The position numbers and the translations under genes are program-made. Positions 14,265-20,978 of a stretch of 53,460 bases of DNA are shown here, in pieces. Where the stretch lies: the IMG/VR virus record IMGVR_UViG_3300018432_000008, positions 1 through 53,460 of that record. The stretch is one strand, 5' to 3'. Origin of the DNA: a virus. The notes beneath the pieces were generated by a model. It ran no database searches. It was not told where the DNA came from and saw only the letters and a program-made list of their open reading frames with translations. Each line of letters begins with the position of its first letter. The first letter of the stretch is position 1.

Positions 14265-15800
14265 ATGAGCAGAGTCGCATCACTATTCCACGGCCTACGG
14301 CTGGCGTTCTCGCCGCGCCCCGACGCGCCCGCGCAGCGCCCCGAGTTGGGCGAAGCGACGGCAGATCAGTCGCGCCGTGGGGGCAACGGTTCCCTGCCCG
14401 GCATCGCAACAGGCATGGGCATTACCGGCGTTGGCACGTTCGACCTGAACCCGCCGGCGCAGACGAACCCGCTGAACGGCACCTGTCCAACGGCGTTCTC
14501 GCAGACGCAGTTGATCGGCTACCGCGAGCCTCTGCCCGGCGACTACGCGACGTACCGGCTGATGAGCAGCCACCCAACGCTCGCATTGGCTAAGGCCGTC
14601 GTGGTTGGTCCGATCCTGGCATCCGCGTGGTCGTTCGAAGCGGACGAGGGCGTACCGGACGAGCGCGTGCAGTTCATCCGCGAGCAGCTTGAGCCGATGC
14701 GTCCGTTGATCCTGAACGAAGCGATGCGAGCATTGGAAACAGGCTGGCGTCCATTCGAGAAGGTGTACGAAGCCGACGGCGGGCAACTGTGCCTACGCAA
14801 GCTCAAACCGCTGCTGCCCGACCTGACGAAGGTGCTGGTGGACAAGGCGACAGGCCGGTTCGCCGGGCTCGTGCAGGGCAGCGGTGACAAGAAGGTGGAA
14901 CTGCCGCCGGAAAAGTGCTTCGTCTACACGTACGACGGCGAAGCGGGTGATTTCTACGGCCGCAGCCGGCATGAGAATGCACGCAAGGTGTGGTCACAGT
15001 GGGAGCAGGCGAACTACACAAGCGGGAAGCTCGGCAACAAGGTCAGCAGCATCGTCCCGATCGTGAAGTTCCCGCGTGGATCGTCGCGCACTAACGACCA
15101 GGACGAGATTGCCGCTCAGACCATCGACAACCGCAGGGCTGCACAATCGCTCATCGACGGCCTGTCCACCGCCAAGGGGGTGGCGTTTGAAACCGAGCAC
15201 GTTGATGCCGACGACCTGCGCGCCAACCCCGACCTGGCCAAGCTCGCCCGCTGGGCTATCGAAACGGTCGACGTAGGTTCCTCTGCCGCAGCGATGAGCG
15301 GCCTTGTCGGTGAACGCGAATACTTCGACAAGCTCTTGTTCCGTGCCTGGCTCCTAGCCGAGCGCACGGCCCTTGAAGGCCACCACGGCACGCTCGCAGA
15401 GGCTGAGGCACACGCTGATATCGGTATCACGGGCAGCGACCTGTTGCACGCCGACTTCGTGCGCTGCCTGAACTGGTACGTCGTGGATGATTTGCTCGCC
15501 CTCAACTTCGGCGAGGACGCGCGGGGCAGCGTATGGATCACCCCGGCCCCGATCGTGGACAAGCGCCTCGCGACCATCCGGCAAATCTTCACTGCGATGC
15601 TGGGCAACCCCGGAACGCTTGAGATGGTGCTGAGCGAGACGGACCGCGACGCGGTGTACGACATCCTCGGTGTCCCCAAGGGCAACATGATCGCAGGTGG
15701 CATGGGCGAGCCCGAAGGGAACGGGAAGGTGCCGCCGAACGTGGCGGATCGCATCTCGCAGGCGTTTGAGAAGGTCAACGGGGAAAGGGATGAAGCGTGA
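14265..15800 (+). CDS. Portal protein (DUF935 / Mu gp29-like)
   Basis: A 511-residue protein forming the dodecameric ring at the capsid vertex, through which DNA passes. Features typical of the DUF935 portal group are a mid region GDYATYRLMSSHPTLALAKAVVVGPI, helices around ALETGWRPFEKVYE, and KKVELPPEKCFVYTYD. It follows terL by 4 bp. The C-terminus ends in a charged helix (ADRISQAFEKVNGERDEA). The Mu-type portal agrees with the MuF and I-type neighbours. Confidence 0.85.
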   Translation: MSRVASLFHGLRLAFSPRPDAPAQRPELGEATADQSRRGGNGSLPGIATGMGITGVGTFDLNPPAQTNPLNGTCPTAFSQTQLIGYREPLPGDYATYRLMSSHPTLALAKAVVVGPILASAWSFEADEGVPDERVQFIREQLEPMRPLILNEAMRALETGWRPFEKVYEADGGQLCLRKLKPLLPDLTKVLVDKATGRFAGLVQGSGDKKVELPPEKCFVYTYDGEAGDFYGRSRHENARKVWSQWEQANYTSGKLGNKVSSIVPIVKFPRGSSRTNDQDEIAAQTIDNRRAAQSLIDGLSTAKGVAFETEHVDADDLRANPDLAKLARWAIETVDVGSSAAAMSGLVGEREYFDKLLFRAWLLAERTALEGHHGTLAEAEAHADIGITGSDLLHADFVRCLNWYVVDDLLALNFGEDARGSVWITPAPIVDKRLATIRQIFTAMLGNPGTLEMVLSETDRDAVYDILGVPKGNMIAGGMGEPEGNGKVPPNVADRISQAFEKVNGERDEA

Positions 15801-16012
15801 TTCGTTGGTTCCGCTATCGCTGCGCGTTGAAGCGGTTCGATCGTCGCAAGGACGATTGGCGATGGTGGTACAGGCTGATGAACCAACGTGGCCGCACGTG
15901 GGGTCAGACGGACAATTCGCCACGCTACAAACCTAGGCCGGTTCGCGCTGTCCCGACACCCGCTGTGTACCTACGCGCGGGCGAGCGGGTGATGATGGAA
16001 TCTTCAAGGTAA
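15797..16012 (+). CDS. Small basic aromatic protein
   Basis: A 71-residue protein starting at GTG 15797 (GTGA overlap with portal). It is very rich in Arg, Trp and Tyr (RCALKRFDRRKDDWRWWYRL), suggesting a nucleic-acid or capsid-interior contact. No family is recognised. It is followed by about 100 non-coding bases containing a hairpin. Confidence 0.5.
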   Translation: MIRWFRYRCALKRFDRRKDDWRWWYRLMNQRGRTWGQTDNSPRYKPRPVRAVPTPAVYLRAGERVMMESSR

Positions 16013-16041
16013 AGGGACGGCTGGGTAGCTCCTAGCCTCAT

Positions 16042-16091
16042 GGTTCGCGCAGCGGCGGGCTCGCCTGTCCGGCTGCTGTCGCGCGCGAACC
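16042..16091 (+). other. RNA hairpin upstream of the zinc-finger gene
   Basis: GGTTCGCGC at 16042-16050 is complementary to GCGCGAACC at 16083-16091, with further pairing of AGC and GCT inside. The loop contains ggcgggctcgcctgtcc, which can itself fold. There is no U-tract, so a terminator is not indicated. It may be a structured leader for the gene at 16119 or an edge of an inserted element. Confidence 0.45.
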
Positions 16092-16118
16092 TCCCGCACA
16101 CAAAAGGACAGGTGCAAG

Positions 16119-17192
16119 ATGGGTTGTCAGATTGACGGATGCGGTCGTCCTGTGAAATGTCGCGGAATGTGCAACGCGCATTACGTGCGGCACATGAACG
16201 AGGTGCATTCGACGCGATTCTCTGCGGTGTGCCCGACGTGTAACCAGACGTTCTTTTCTCGACGGCCCAAGAAGTTTTGCGGGCTTCGATGTTACGTGAA
16301 CAGTTCTCAGTTCAAAGAACACAGTGTCGGCAATTTTGAGCGTATCAATCGCTCCAGAGTCGCGAGAGGCGCACCTGACGAGCCATTACCGTGCGTTCAT
16401 TGCGGAAAGCCGCTGCCTAATCGCAAGGTGTCGCGGAAGTACTGCAACCAGCGATGTTATCGCGCATTCATGGCGGGCCGATTTGATCGGTGGATTGCCA
16501 ACCCACAAACGCTCGCACTACCGCAAGCCTATGACGAGTTTCTGTCTCAGTCAGAGCTTCCGTGCTTGGTTGAAGGGTGTGATTGGGTAGGCAAACAGCT
16601 CTCCAACCATATGAATTCTGCCCACGGGGTTCGGGCTCGTGATTTCAAGATGTTGGCTGGGTTCAATCTGACAACGGGCGTCGTGTCTGCCGAAACCGCA
16701 GAGGCATTGGCAAGCCGATCGCACATTCACGATGCGCCGGGTGTCCGGCAACCCAACACCAAAGGCAAGCAGGGAACGTACAAGAGTTTGGAAGGCAGAG
16801 AGCACTCGCTGAAGTCGCGATCCATCGCAGATTTTAGTGAAGCCAACATTCGTAACTCTCAGCGTCTGAGTACGCCTGAAGCGAAGCAGGCGATGCGGGA
16901 ACTAATCGCACGCACTAGGGCAAACCAGCCTGAGCGACGATCAACGTGTTTACAGTGTGAAAAGACGTTCACGTATCGAAACATGAAGGCCCCAAAGTAC
17001 TGTGGGGAAAGCTGCCAGCATCTTGCGCGGCTGCATAGGAACAGGACTGAGCCGTGGCACCCTTTGCCGTGTGCACAGTGCGGCCAATCGTTCATGGCGA
17101 CGCGAAACGTGGTTCGTATGCGACGGTGGGCCAACAACGAAGTGTTCTGTTCAGAGGATTGCCGTCTCGCTCGTAAGTTGGTGGTTGCATGA
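16119..17192 (+). CDS. Multi-zinc-finger protein, putative mobile (homing-type) gene
   Basis: A 357-residue protein built of cysteine/histidine modules. Residues 1-25 carry IDGCGRPVKCRGMCNAHYVRH, the finger often found at the front of phage HNH homing proteins. CPTCNQTF...FCGLRC lies at about 38-60, CVHCGKP...YCNQRC at about 90-112, CLVEGCDWVG...HMNSAHG at about 148-170 (a MucR/Ros-like finger), and CLQCEKTF...YCGESC plus CAQCGQSF...FCSEDC in the C-terminal third. No HNH or other catalytic motif is obvious. It interrupts the conserved portal-MuF order and looks less GC-rich than its neighbours, so it is probably acquired. A Shine-Dalgarno-like AAAGGACAGGTG precedes it. Confidence 0.6.
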   Translation: MGCQIDGCGRPVKCRGMCNAHYVRHMNEVHSTRFSAVCPTCNQTFFSRRPKKFCGLRCYVNSSQFKEHSVGNFERINRSRVARGAPDEPLPCVHCGKPLPNRKVSRKYCNQRCYRAFMAGRFDRWIANPQTLALPQAYDEFLSQSELPCLVEGCDWVGKQLSNHMNSAHGVRARDFKMLAGFNLTTGVVSAETAEALASRSHIHDAPGVRQPNTKGKQGTYKSLEGREHSLKSRSIADFSEANIRNSQRLSTPEAKQAMRELIARTRANQPERRSTCLQCEKTFTYRNMKAPKYCGESCQHLARLHRNRTEPWHPLPCAQCGQSFMATRNVVRMRRWANNEVFCSEDCRLARKLVVA

Positions 17193-17449
17193 ACCGACGC
17201 TCATTCTTCTCGTCCATCGGCGGATTCCTTGCCGCCGCGATATGCGCCAAGTTCCTCTCTGCTCGCCCCGAGCCTGAGTGGCCGTGGGAGGTGGAGAAGA
17301 TCGAGTATGGATTCGCTGATTTGCGTGATGGTGTGGCGGATGTCACGGTGACGTACACGCTCAAGACCCCGCGCACCAATGAGAGTGCGGTTGAACTGCT
17401 CGCGCGAATCGCGAACAACACCGTTGACAGCCCGCACGTGCAACTTTGA
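17189..17449 (+). CDS. Small exported protein with Tat-like signal
   Basis: An 86-residue protein. MNRRSFFSSIGGFLAAAICA reads as a twin-arginine-type signal (RRSFF followed by a hydrophobic stretch). The remaining 60 residues are a small beta-rich domain (DVTVTYTLKTPR). It is ATGA-coupled to the zinc-finger gene, and its TGA overlaps the TTG start of MuF. Export of a phage protein encoded inside the head module is unexpected. The signal may simply be a membrane anchor. Confidence 0.5.
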   Translation: MNRRSFFSSIGGFLAAAICAKFLSARPEPEWPWEVEKIEYGFADLRDGVADVTVTYTLKTPRTNESAVELLARIANNTVDSPHVQL

Positions 17450-19341
17450 CCCCGCGCACCCGACAACTCGCCCTGACCATCGACCGTGACCGCCGCCGCC
17501 TGGAACTGATCGGCGTGCGTGCGGCCCACCGCATCGGCACGCAAGCGCGAACACTCGCCTACGCTGCTTGGCGAACCACACGTGACGTACACGCGGTACG
17601 CAACGCGGTAACGAACGTCCTGCGCGGCAACGCTCGGCTCGGGTTGACCGGTATTACTCCGCTGATCCGTGACGGGATGGTCACGGCGCACCTTGAGGGG
17701 CGCAGGCGGACGGCCATTCTTGCCGCACCGGAGTTACGCAAGGGGCTGAAGCTGTCCGTGTCGGCGTTTGACGAGGCGCTGCGGTTCCTCATTCGCCGGC
17801 TCATGCTCACTCCCGCGCAGCTTGAAGCGTTGCGGGCCGGTTTCCAGGCTGAGGCGTTGCGCGTGACCGACGTGCTGACGGGGCAGATCGAGAAGGCTGT
17901 TGAGTCGGTGCTCATTGAGCAAATCAGCGAAGGCGCGAGCGTACCGGAAGGGGTAACGGCGCTGCGGCGGACGTTCGAATCCGAGGGGTTCGTACCCGCT
18001 GCGGACCACACGCTTGAAGCGGTGTTTCGCACGCAGACGCAGACGGCTTACAGCGCGGGACGGTGGAACGCGCTACAGGACCCTGCGATTCAGGACATCC
18101 TTTGGGGCTTCGAATACGCGGCCATCACAGACGACCGCGTGACCGAGGACATCTGCTTGCCGCTGAACGGCATGGTGCGGACGAAGGATGATCCGGTGTG
18201 GCAGCGATTGACACCACCGAACCACTGGAACGCTTTGGCGTCTGGAACACTGATTCGCACGCAGGCTGGCGAAGTTCCGATTGAGTGGGTTCAGCCCGGC
18301 GATCAGGTGTTCACGCATCGTGGTCGGTTCCGGCGCGTGTATGCCGCGATGGAGAAGCGGGCCAAGCCGATTATCCGCGAGCTACACCTTTCGACCGGAC
18401 GGCGTTTGCGAATCACGGATGAGCACCCGGTACTTACGTCTTGCGGGTGGCAACCCGCTGGGAATCTCAATGCTGGGGACGTGCTGTTTGAGCACATCGA
18501 GAAAGTGGCCGGGAGCGGTCACGTTCTCCTGTCTCACCCTGAGAATTTTCCATCCCTTATCGATGAGCCATTGATCCCGTGGGACGTCGTGCGACTGACG
18601 GGGGCGACTACCGTGCCCCTTGCCGTCGATCTCTACGATGGTCATGAAACGGGGAAAGGCGAAGTCGATAACGAACGACCCGATGGCGTATTGGAAGGCG
18701 AACTCTGCGCCACAGCGAATCAGCAAGTCGCGAAACAGTGCTTCGTAGGCGGTGGGCTTCTGACGCCAAGCGTTAGCCTTGCCGATCGCCGCAGTCTCAC
18801 GAACTCGTGCGTTACGCATCGGGTTCGACCGCTTCATTCGTTCCGAAGAATCCGGCCGGGACTTTCCGTAGCACCAGTGGCGAACCCCTTGATGCTTCGC
18901 CAAAACTTCGGGGAGTCGGCCAGTGATTTTCATTTGATCGGTCTTGCTGCGAACGGCAATGCCGAACCGCTTGCACGCCGCAGACAGGGCGGTCTTTCCA
19001 AGCCCGAGCGAGCGTTCGATGGAGCGGAGCGATTCTCCCCTAGTCAAATGACGGTCGGCGATGAGGTCGGCCAAGACTTGCTTGTCAGTGAAATGTGGCG
19101 TCATGCGACAATCATACGAATTGTCGAAGTACCGTCAACAACGAAGGTTCACAACCTCGCGGTTGAAGACGACGAAACGTATTTGGCTGAAGGCGTGATC
19201 GTCCACAATTGCCGCAGCACGATCCTCGAACTGTACGACGAACGACCGATTACGCCTGTCCCGAACGTGACGCCGCAGCGCGGGTTCGGGTTCAACCCCG
19301 GCAACGTGTTCCGCGACACGATCAGGCCCGCAGCAGCATGA
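17446..19341 (+). CDS. MuF-like minor head protein interrupted by an intein
   Basis: A 631-codon open frame starting at TTG 17446 (overlapping the previous TGA). Residues 1-262 and 589-631 together make a 305-residue MuF-family minor head protein, which sits on the portal and acts in head assembly. The helical core VFRTQTQTAYSAGRWNALQDP (in two parts, about 195-215) and the conserved PPNHWN followed by CRSTILEL are diagnostic. The join lies at that conserved Asn-Cys. Residues 263-588 are an intein, described separately. No sense-strand stop interrupts the frame, so the precursor can be translated fully and spliced. Confidence 0.85.
   Translation: MTPRTRQLALTIDRDRRRLELIGVRAAHRIGTQARTLAYAAWRTTRDVHAVRNAVTNVLRGNARLGLTGITPLIRDGMVTAHLEGRRRTAILAAPELRKGLKLSVSAFDEALRFLIRRLMLTPAQLEALRAGFQAEALRVTDVLTGQIEKAVESVLIEQISEGASVPEGVTALRRTFESEGFVPAADHTLEAVFRTQTQTAYSAGRWNALQDPAIQDILWGFEYAAITDDRVTEDICLPLNGMVRTKDDPVWQRLTPPNHWNALASGTLIRTQAGEVPIEWVQPGDQVFTHRGRFRRVYAAMEKRAKPIIRELHLSTGRRLRITDEHPVLTSCGWQPAGNLNAGDVLFEHIEKVAGSGHVLLSHPENFPSLIDEPLIPWDVVRLTGATTVPLAVDLYDGHETGKGEVDNERPDGVLEGELCATANQQVAKQCFVGGGLLTPSVSLADRRSLTNSCVTHRVRPLHSFRRIRPGLSVAPVANPLMLRQNFGESASDFHLIGLAANGNAEPLARRRQGGLSKPERAFDGAERFSPSQMTVGDEVGQDLLVSEMWRHATIIRIVEVPSTTKVHNLAVEDDETYLAEGVIVHNCRSTILELYDERPITPVPNVTPQRGFGFNPGNVFRDTIRPAAA
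18382..19104 (-). CDS. Antisense DUF559/Vsr-like (EDxHD-type) endonuclease nested in the intein
   Basis: A 240-residue protein on the strand opposite the intein. Residues about 22-52 form a helix-turn-helix-like DNA-binding segment (SLRSIERSLGLGKTALSAAC). Residues about 117-195 are a PD-(D/E)XK-superfamily nuclease of the DUF559/Vsr type. It contains PTAYEALFRDLLIR with Glu121, SFVIDFAFP with Asp147, IVEIDGKGH with Glu158, Asp160 and His164, then PRDQWLIDKGWKILRV with Asp177. The E-D-x-H-D order is that of the EDxHD homing family. Its codons are exactly in register with the sense codons (sense residues 313-553), so it must avoid TTA, CTA and TCA to keep the intein open. Its 18 leucines obey this. 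A consensus promoter precedes the ATG. The role as the intein's homing nuclease is inferred. Confidence 0.75.
   Translation of the reverse strand: MTPHFTDKQVLADLIADRHLTRGESLRSIERSLGLGKTALSAACKRFGIAVRSKTDQMKITGRLPEVLAKHQGVRHWCYGKSRPDSSERMKRSNPMRNARVRETAAIGKANAWRQKPTAYEALFRDLLIRCGAEFAFQYAIGSFVIDFAFPRFMTIVEIDGKGHGSRPRQSHDVPRDQWLIDKGWKILRVRQENVTAPGHFLDVLKQHVPSIEIPSGLPPARRKYRVLIRDSQTPSGRKV
19111..19138 (-). promoter_or_regulatory. Sigma70-type promoter of the antisense endonuclease
   Basis: On the minus strand TTGACG (19138-19133) is followed after 16 bases by TATGAT (19116-19111), then TGTCGC and ATG. The -35 and 16-base spacer match this phage's own early promoters at 33612 and 36244. The 6-nt gap to ATG matches five other minus-strand starts. 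It lies inside the intein's C-terminal coding half. Confidence 0.7.
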
Positions 19342-19344
19342 GCG

Positions 19345-19536
19345 TTAGACCTGAGCGGAGCTAGCTTTGGCGCGATGCTTTTTCTCTTGGTCGGTTCGCA
19401 CGGCAAGCTTTAGCAGTTGACGAAGAATCCTCGTCTCCCGAACTGCCTCGCCTAAACGCTTACGCACATCTGCTTCGCTTGGGATGTTGGATAGCAGGGC
19501 GGGCATTTCGCGAGGCTTAGATAGGTCGGCGTTCAT
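19345..19536 (-). CDS. Small helical protein, probably leaderless
   Basis: A 63-residue protein (MNADLSKPREMPALLSNIPS...) with a charged C-terminal helix (VRKRLGEAVRETRILRQLLKLAVRTDQEKK, positions about 24-53). It sits just downstream of MuF on the opposite strand and diverges from the gene at 19553. The start is fixed by a TAGAAT box 6 nt before the ATG. No family is recognised. Its helix resembles small DNA-contact or antitoxin-like proteins only loosely. Confidence 0.5.
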   Translation of the reverse strand: MNADLSKPREMPALLSNIPSEADVRKRLGEAVRETRILRQLLKLAVRTDQEKKHRAKASSAQV

Positions 19537-19542
19537 CGCCTG

Positions 19543-19550
19543 ATTCTACC
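19543..19550 (-). promoter_or_regulatory. Extended -10 promoter (leaderless type) for 19345-19536
   Basis: The minus strand reads TGG-TAGAAT-CAGGCG-ATG: an extended -10 box with the recurring 6-nt gap to the start codon. It lies between the two divergent starts at 19536 and 19553, leaving only 16 bp for control of both. Confidence 0.55.
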
Positions 19551-19552
19551 AC

Positions 19553-19798
19553 ATGAACTGCAAAGAGTGCCGTCACTGGCAAGGCCATCACAAGGACAAC
19601 GCCAGAATTGAGTGGGGTCGGTGTTCCTACGCCGAGAACGTTCAATCCCTCATGCGGCCCACTGCGCATCAGGCGACGTTTACGCCGGACATTTCTGGCA
19701 AGCATGCAGGAATCTTGACTACGCATGCGTGGTTTGGGTGCGTGCATTTCGACCGTGATAAGTCGCCGCGAACGATTCAGCTTCTAGAACTCGACTGA
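19553..19798 (+). CDS. Small cysteine-rich protein, paralogue of 71-295
   Basis: An 81-residue protein with CKECRHWQGHH, EWGRCSYAENVQSLMRP and AWFGCVHF in the same order and spacing as the protein at 71-295. The four cysteines suggest metal binding. The copy lies between MuF and the head protease gene, where phages normally encode no such protein. It and its minus-strand neighbour therefore look like a small inserted cassette. No Shine-Dalgarno is visible. Confidence 0.7.
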   Translation: MNCKECRHWQGHHKDNARIEWGRCSYAENVQSLMRPTAHQATFTPDISGKHAGILTTHAWFGCVHFDRDKSPRTIQLLELD

Positions 19799-19808
19799 CC
19801 CAAAAAAC

Positions 19809-20939
19809 ATGAACGAACCGATTCGACTATTCGCCGCCGGCGGTACGGTGAGCCTCGCGCTCACGCTCGGGCAAGGTCTGCCCACCGAAATCGCCGGCAA
19901 GCCCTGCGTCTACCACTGGCGTCAATCCCTGCGCCTCGGTGACTACACCCACCCCGGCACCGGGCGGAAGTTCACCATCACGCCCGAGCGCATCGAGCGA
20001 CTGATGGGCAACTTCCACCGCATGCAGCAGGCGGGGCGCAAGGTGTACGTCCCCGTCAACCACTCCGAAAAGACGGAGGACAACCGCGGCTATGTCGTAG
20101 ACGTTCGGCGTAACGGGGAATGGCTCGAAGAACTGCATCAGTACATCGGCGAAGACGCTGCGCTCGACGCGGCCCGCTCGCAGGTGTCCCTCAACATCGT
20201 TCCGAATCTGAAGGACGGGAACGGCAACGTGTACGACGAGGCCATCGAGCACTCGTCACTCGTCGTCAATCCCGTCGTGACCGGTCAATGTCTACCCGCG
20301 ATCGCCGCAAGCGAAGGCCAGCCGGCCGCGGGGGAAACCTACGTGCTGGCTGAAAAAGGAGTCAACGAAATGACCTTCACTCTACCCGACGCGCAGGTTG
20401 CGCGTCTGAAGGAACTCCTCGGCGGCGATGAACTCACCCCCGAGAACCTGACGGATCGCGTGAGCGGCAAGATTGCCGCGACCGCGACGGACACGACCAC
20501 GGCGCTCAGCGCCACGCACCAAACGGCCCTTGGCCAAAAGGATCAGGAGATCCAGACCTTGCGGCTGAGCGCGGCACCGACGTTGGACGGCTTCGCGCTG
20601 TCCGCGATGGTCACCGCGTCCGAACGTGCGAAGAACCACGCGATCGCGGCCGGTGCCATCTCGCCAGCCGTGGCCGACAAGCTCTACAAGCGGCTGGTCA
20701 AGCCCGCAGAGGACAAGCTGAACAAGCTGGCCCTGTCAGCATCCGGTGACAACGGCAACGTGCCGATGGCGCTGGGCGTGTTCGAAGACCTAGCCGAGAA
20801 CAAGCCGCTGAAGCTCGGTGAAACCACGCCGGTTCAGGTGCTGGAACGCAAGATCCCCGGCGACCAGCCGAGCCAGCAGCAGGAACTGGACCAGCTCGCG
20901 CAGGAAGTCCGCGGGCATCTCGGCGTGAAGGCGAAGTAA
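19809..20939 (+). CDS. Head maturation protease/scaffold (Mu gpI-like)
   Basis: A 376-residue protein. Residues about 1-170 fit the phage I-like protease domain (peptidase U35 group): GKPCVYHWRQSLRLGDYTHP, a VPVNHSEK segment with a likely catalytic His, and an EHSSLVVNPVVTGQ motif with candidate Ser. Residues about 190-376 are the Ala/Lys-rich helical scaffold part (DKLYKRLVKPAEDKLNKLAL). In Mu-like phages the protease cleaves scaffold and itself in the prohead. A strong internal start produces a separate scaffold. Confidence 0.75.
   Translation: MNEPIRLFAAGGTVSLALTLGQGLPTEIAGKPCVYHWRQSLRLGDYTHPGTGRKFTITPERIERLMGNFHRMQQAGRKVYVPVNHSEKTEDNRGYVVDVRRNGEWLEELHQYIGEDAALDAARSQVSLNIVPNLKDGNGNVYDEAIEHSSLVVNPVVTGQCLPAIAASEGQPAAGETYVLAEKGVNEMTFTLPDAQVARLKELLGGDELTPENLTDRVSGKIAATATDTTTALSATHQTALGQKDQEIQTLRLSAAPTLDGFALSAMVTASERAKNHAIAAGAISPAVADKLYKRLVKPAEDKLNKLALSASGDNGNVPMALGVFEDLAENKPLKLGETTPVQVLERKIPGDQPSQQQELDQLAQEVRGHLGVKAK
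20370..20939 (+). CDS. Nested in-frame scaffold protein
   Basis: Inside the protease gene an ATG at 20370 is preceded by AAAAAGGAG at an 8-base spacing, a far better ribosome site than most genes here have. It would yield the 189-residue C-terminal scaffold alone (MTFTLPDAQVARLKELLGG...), as Mu does with gpI and gpZ and lambda with C and Nu3. Same frame and same stop as the full-length gene. Confidence 0.65.
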   Translation: MTFTLPDAQVARLKELLGGDELTPENLTDRVSGKIAATATDTTTALSATHQTALGQKDQEIQTLRLSAAPTLDGFALSAMVTASERAKNHAIAAGAISPAVADKLYKRLVKPAEDKLNKLALSASGDNGNVPMALGVFEDLAENKPLKLGETTPVQVLERKIPGDQPSQQQELDQLAQEVRGHLGVKAK

Positions 20940-20978
20940 GCCAACTACCACTACCAAGCAAGAAATGGAGCAATGACC

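Larger units (their letters stand above)
18232..19209 (+). other. Intein (Ala1 type) within MuF, 326 codons
   Basis: N-terminal Hint block A reads ALASGTLIRTQAGEVPIEWV (residue 263 on), where Ala replaces the usual Cys/Ser nucleophile. Block B is TDEHPVLT with Thr324 and His327, and a GWQPAGNLNAGD strand follows. The C-terminal half has KVHNLAVEDDETYLAEGVIV ending in His587-Asn588, then Cys589 as the +1 residue. Block F position 4 is Asn, not Cys, so a class 3 WCT arrangement is unlikely. Direct attack by Cys+1 (class 2-like, as in KlbA) is the best fit. The middle, about 361-545, shows no LAGLIDADG or HNH nuclease in this frame. Instead an antisense nuclease gene occupies 18382-19104. Confidence 0.85.

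Noticed and set aside
16042-16091. Intrinsic terminator after the portal operon
   Set aside because: The stem is good but no T-run follows, and the next gene's ribosome site lies shortly after, so it was listed as a structured element only.
18550-18900. Sense-strand homing endonuclease within the intein
   Set aside because: No LAGLIDADG, HNH or GIY-YIG motif could be found in the sense frame; the sequence there reads as the complement of the minus-strand nuclease.
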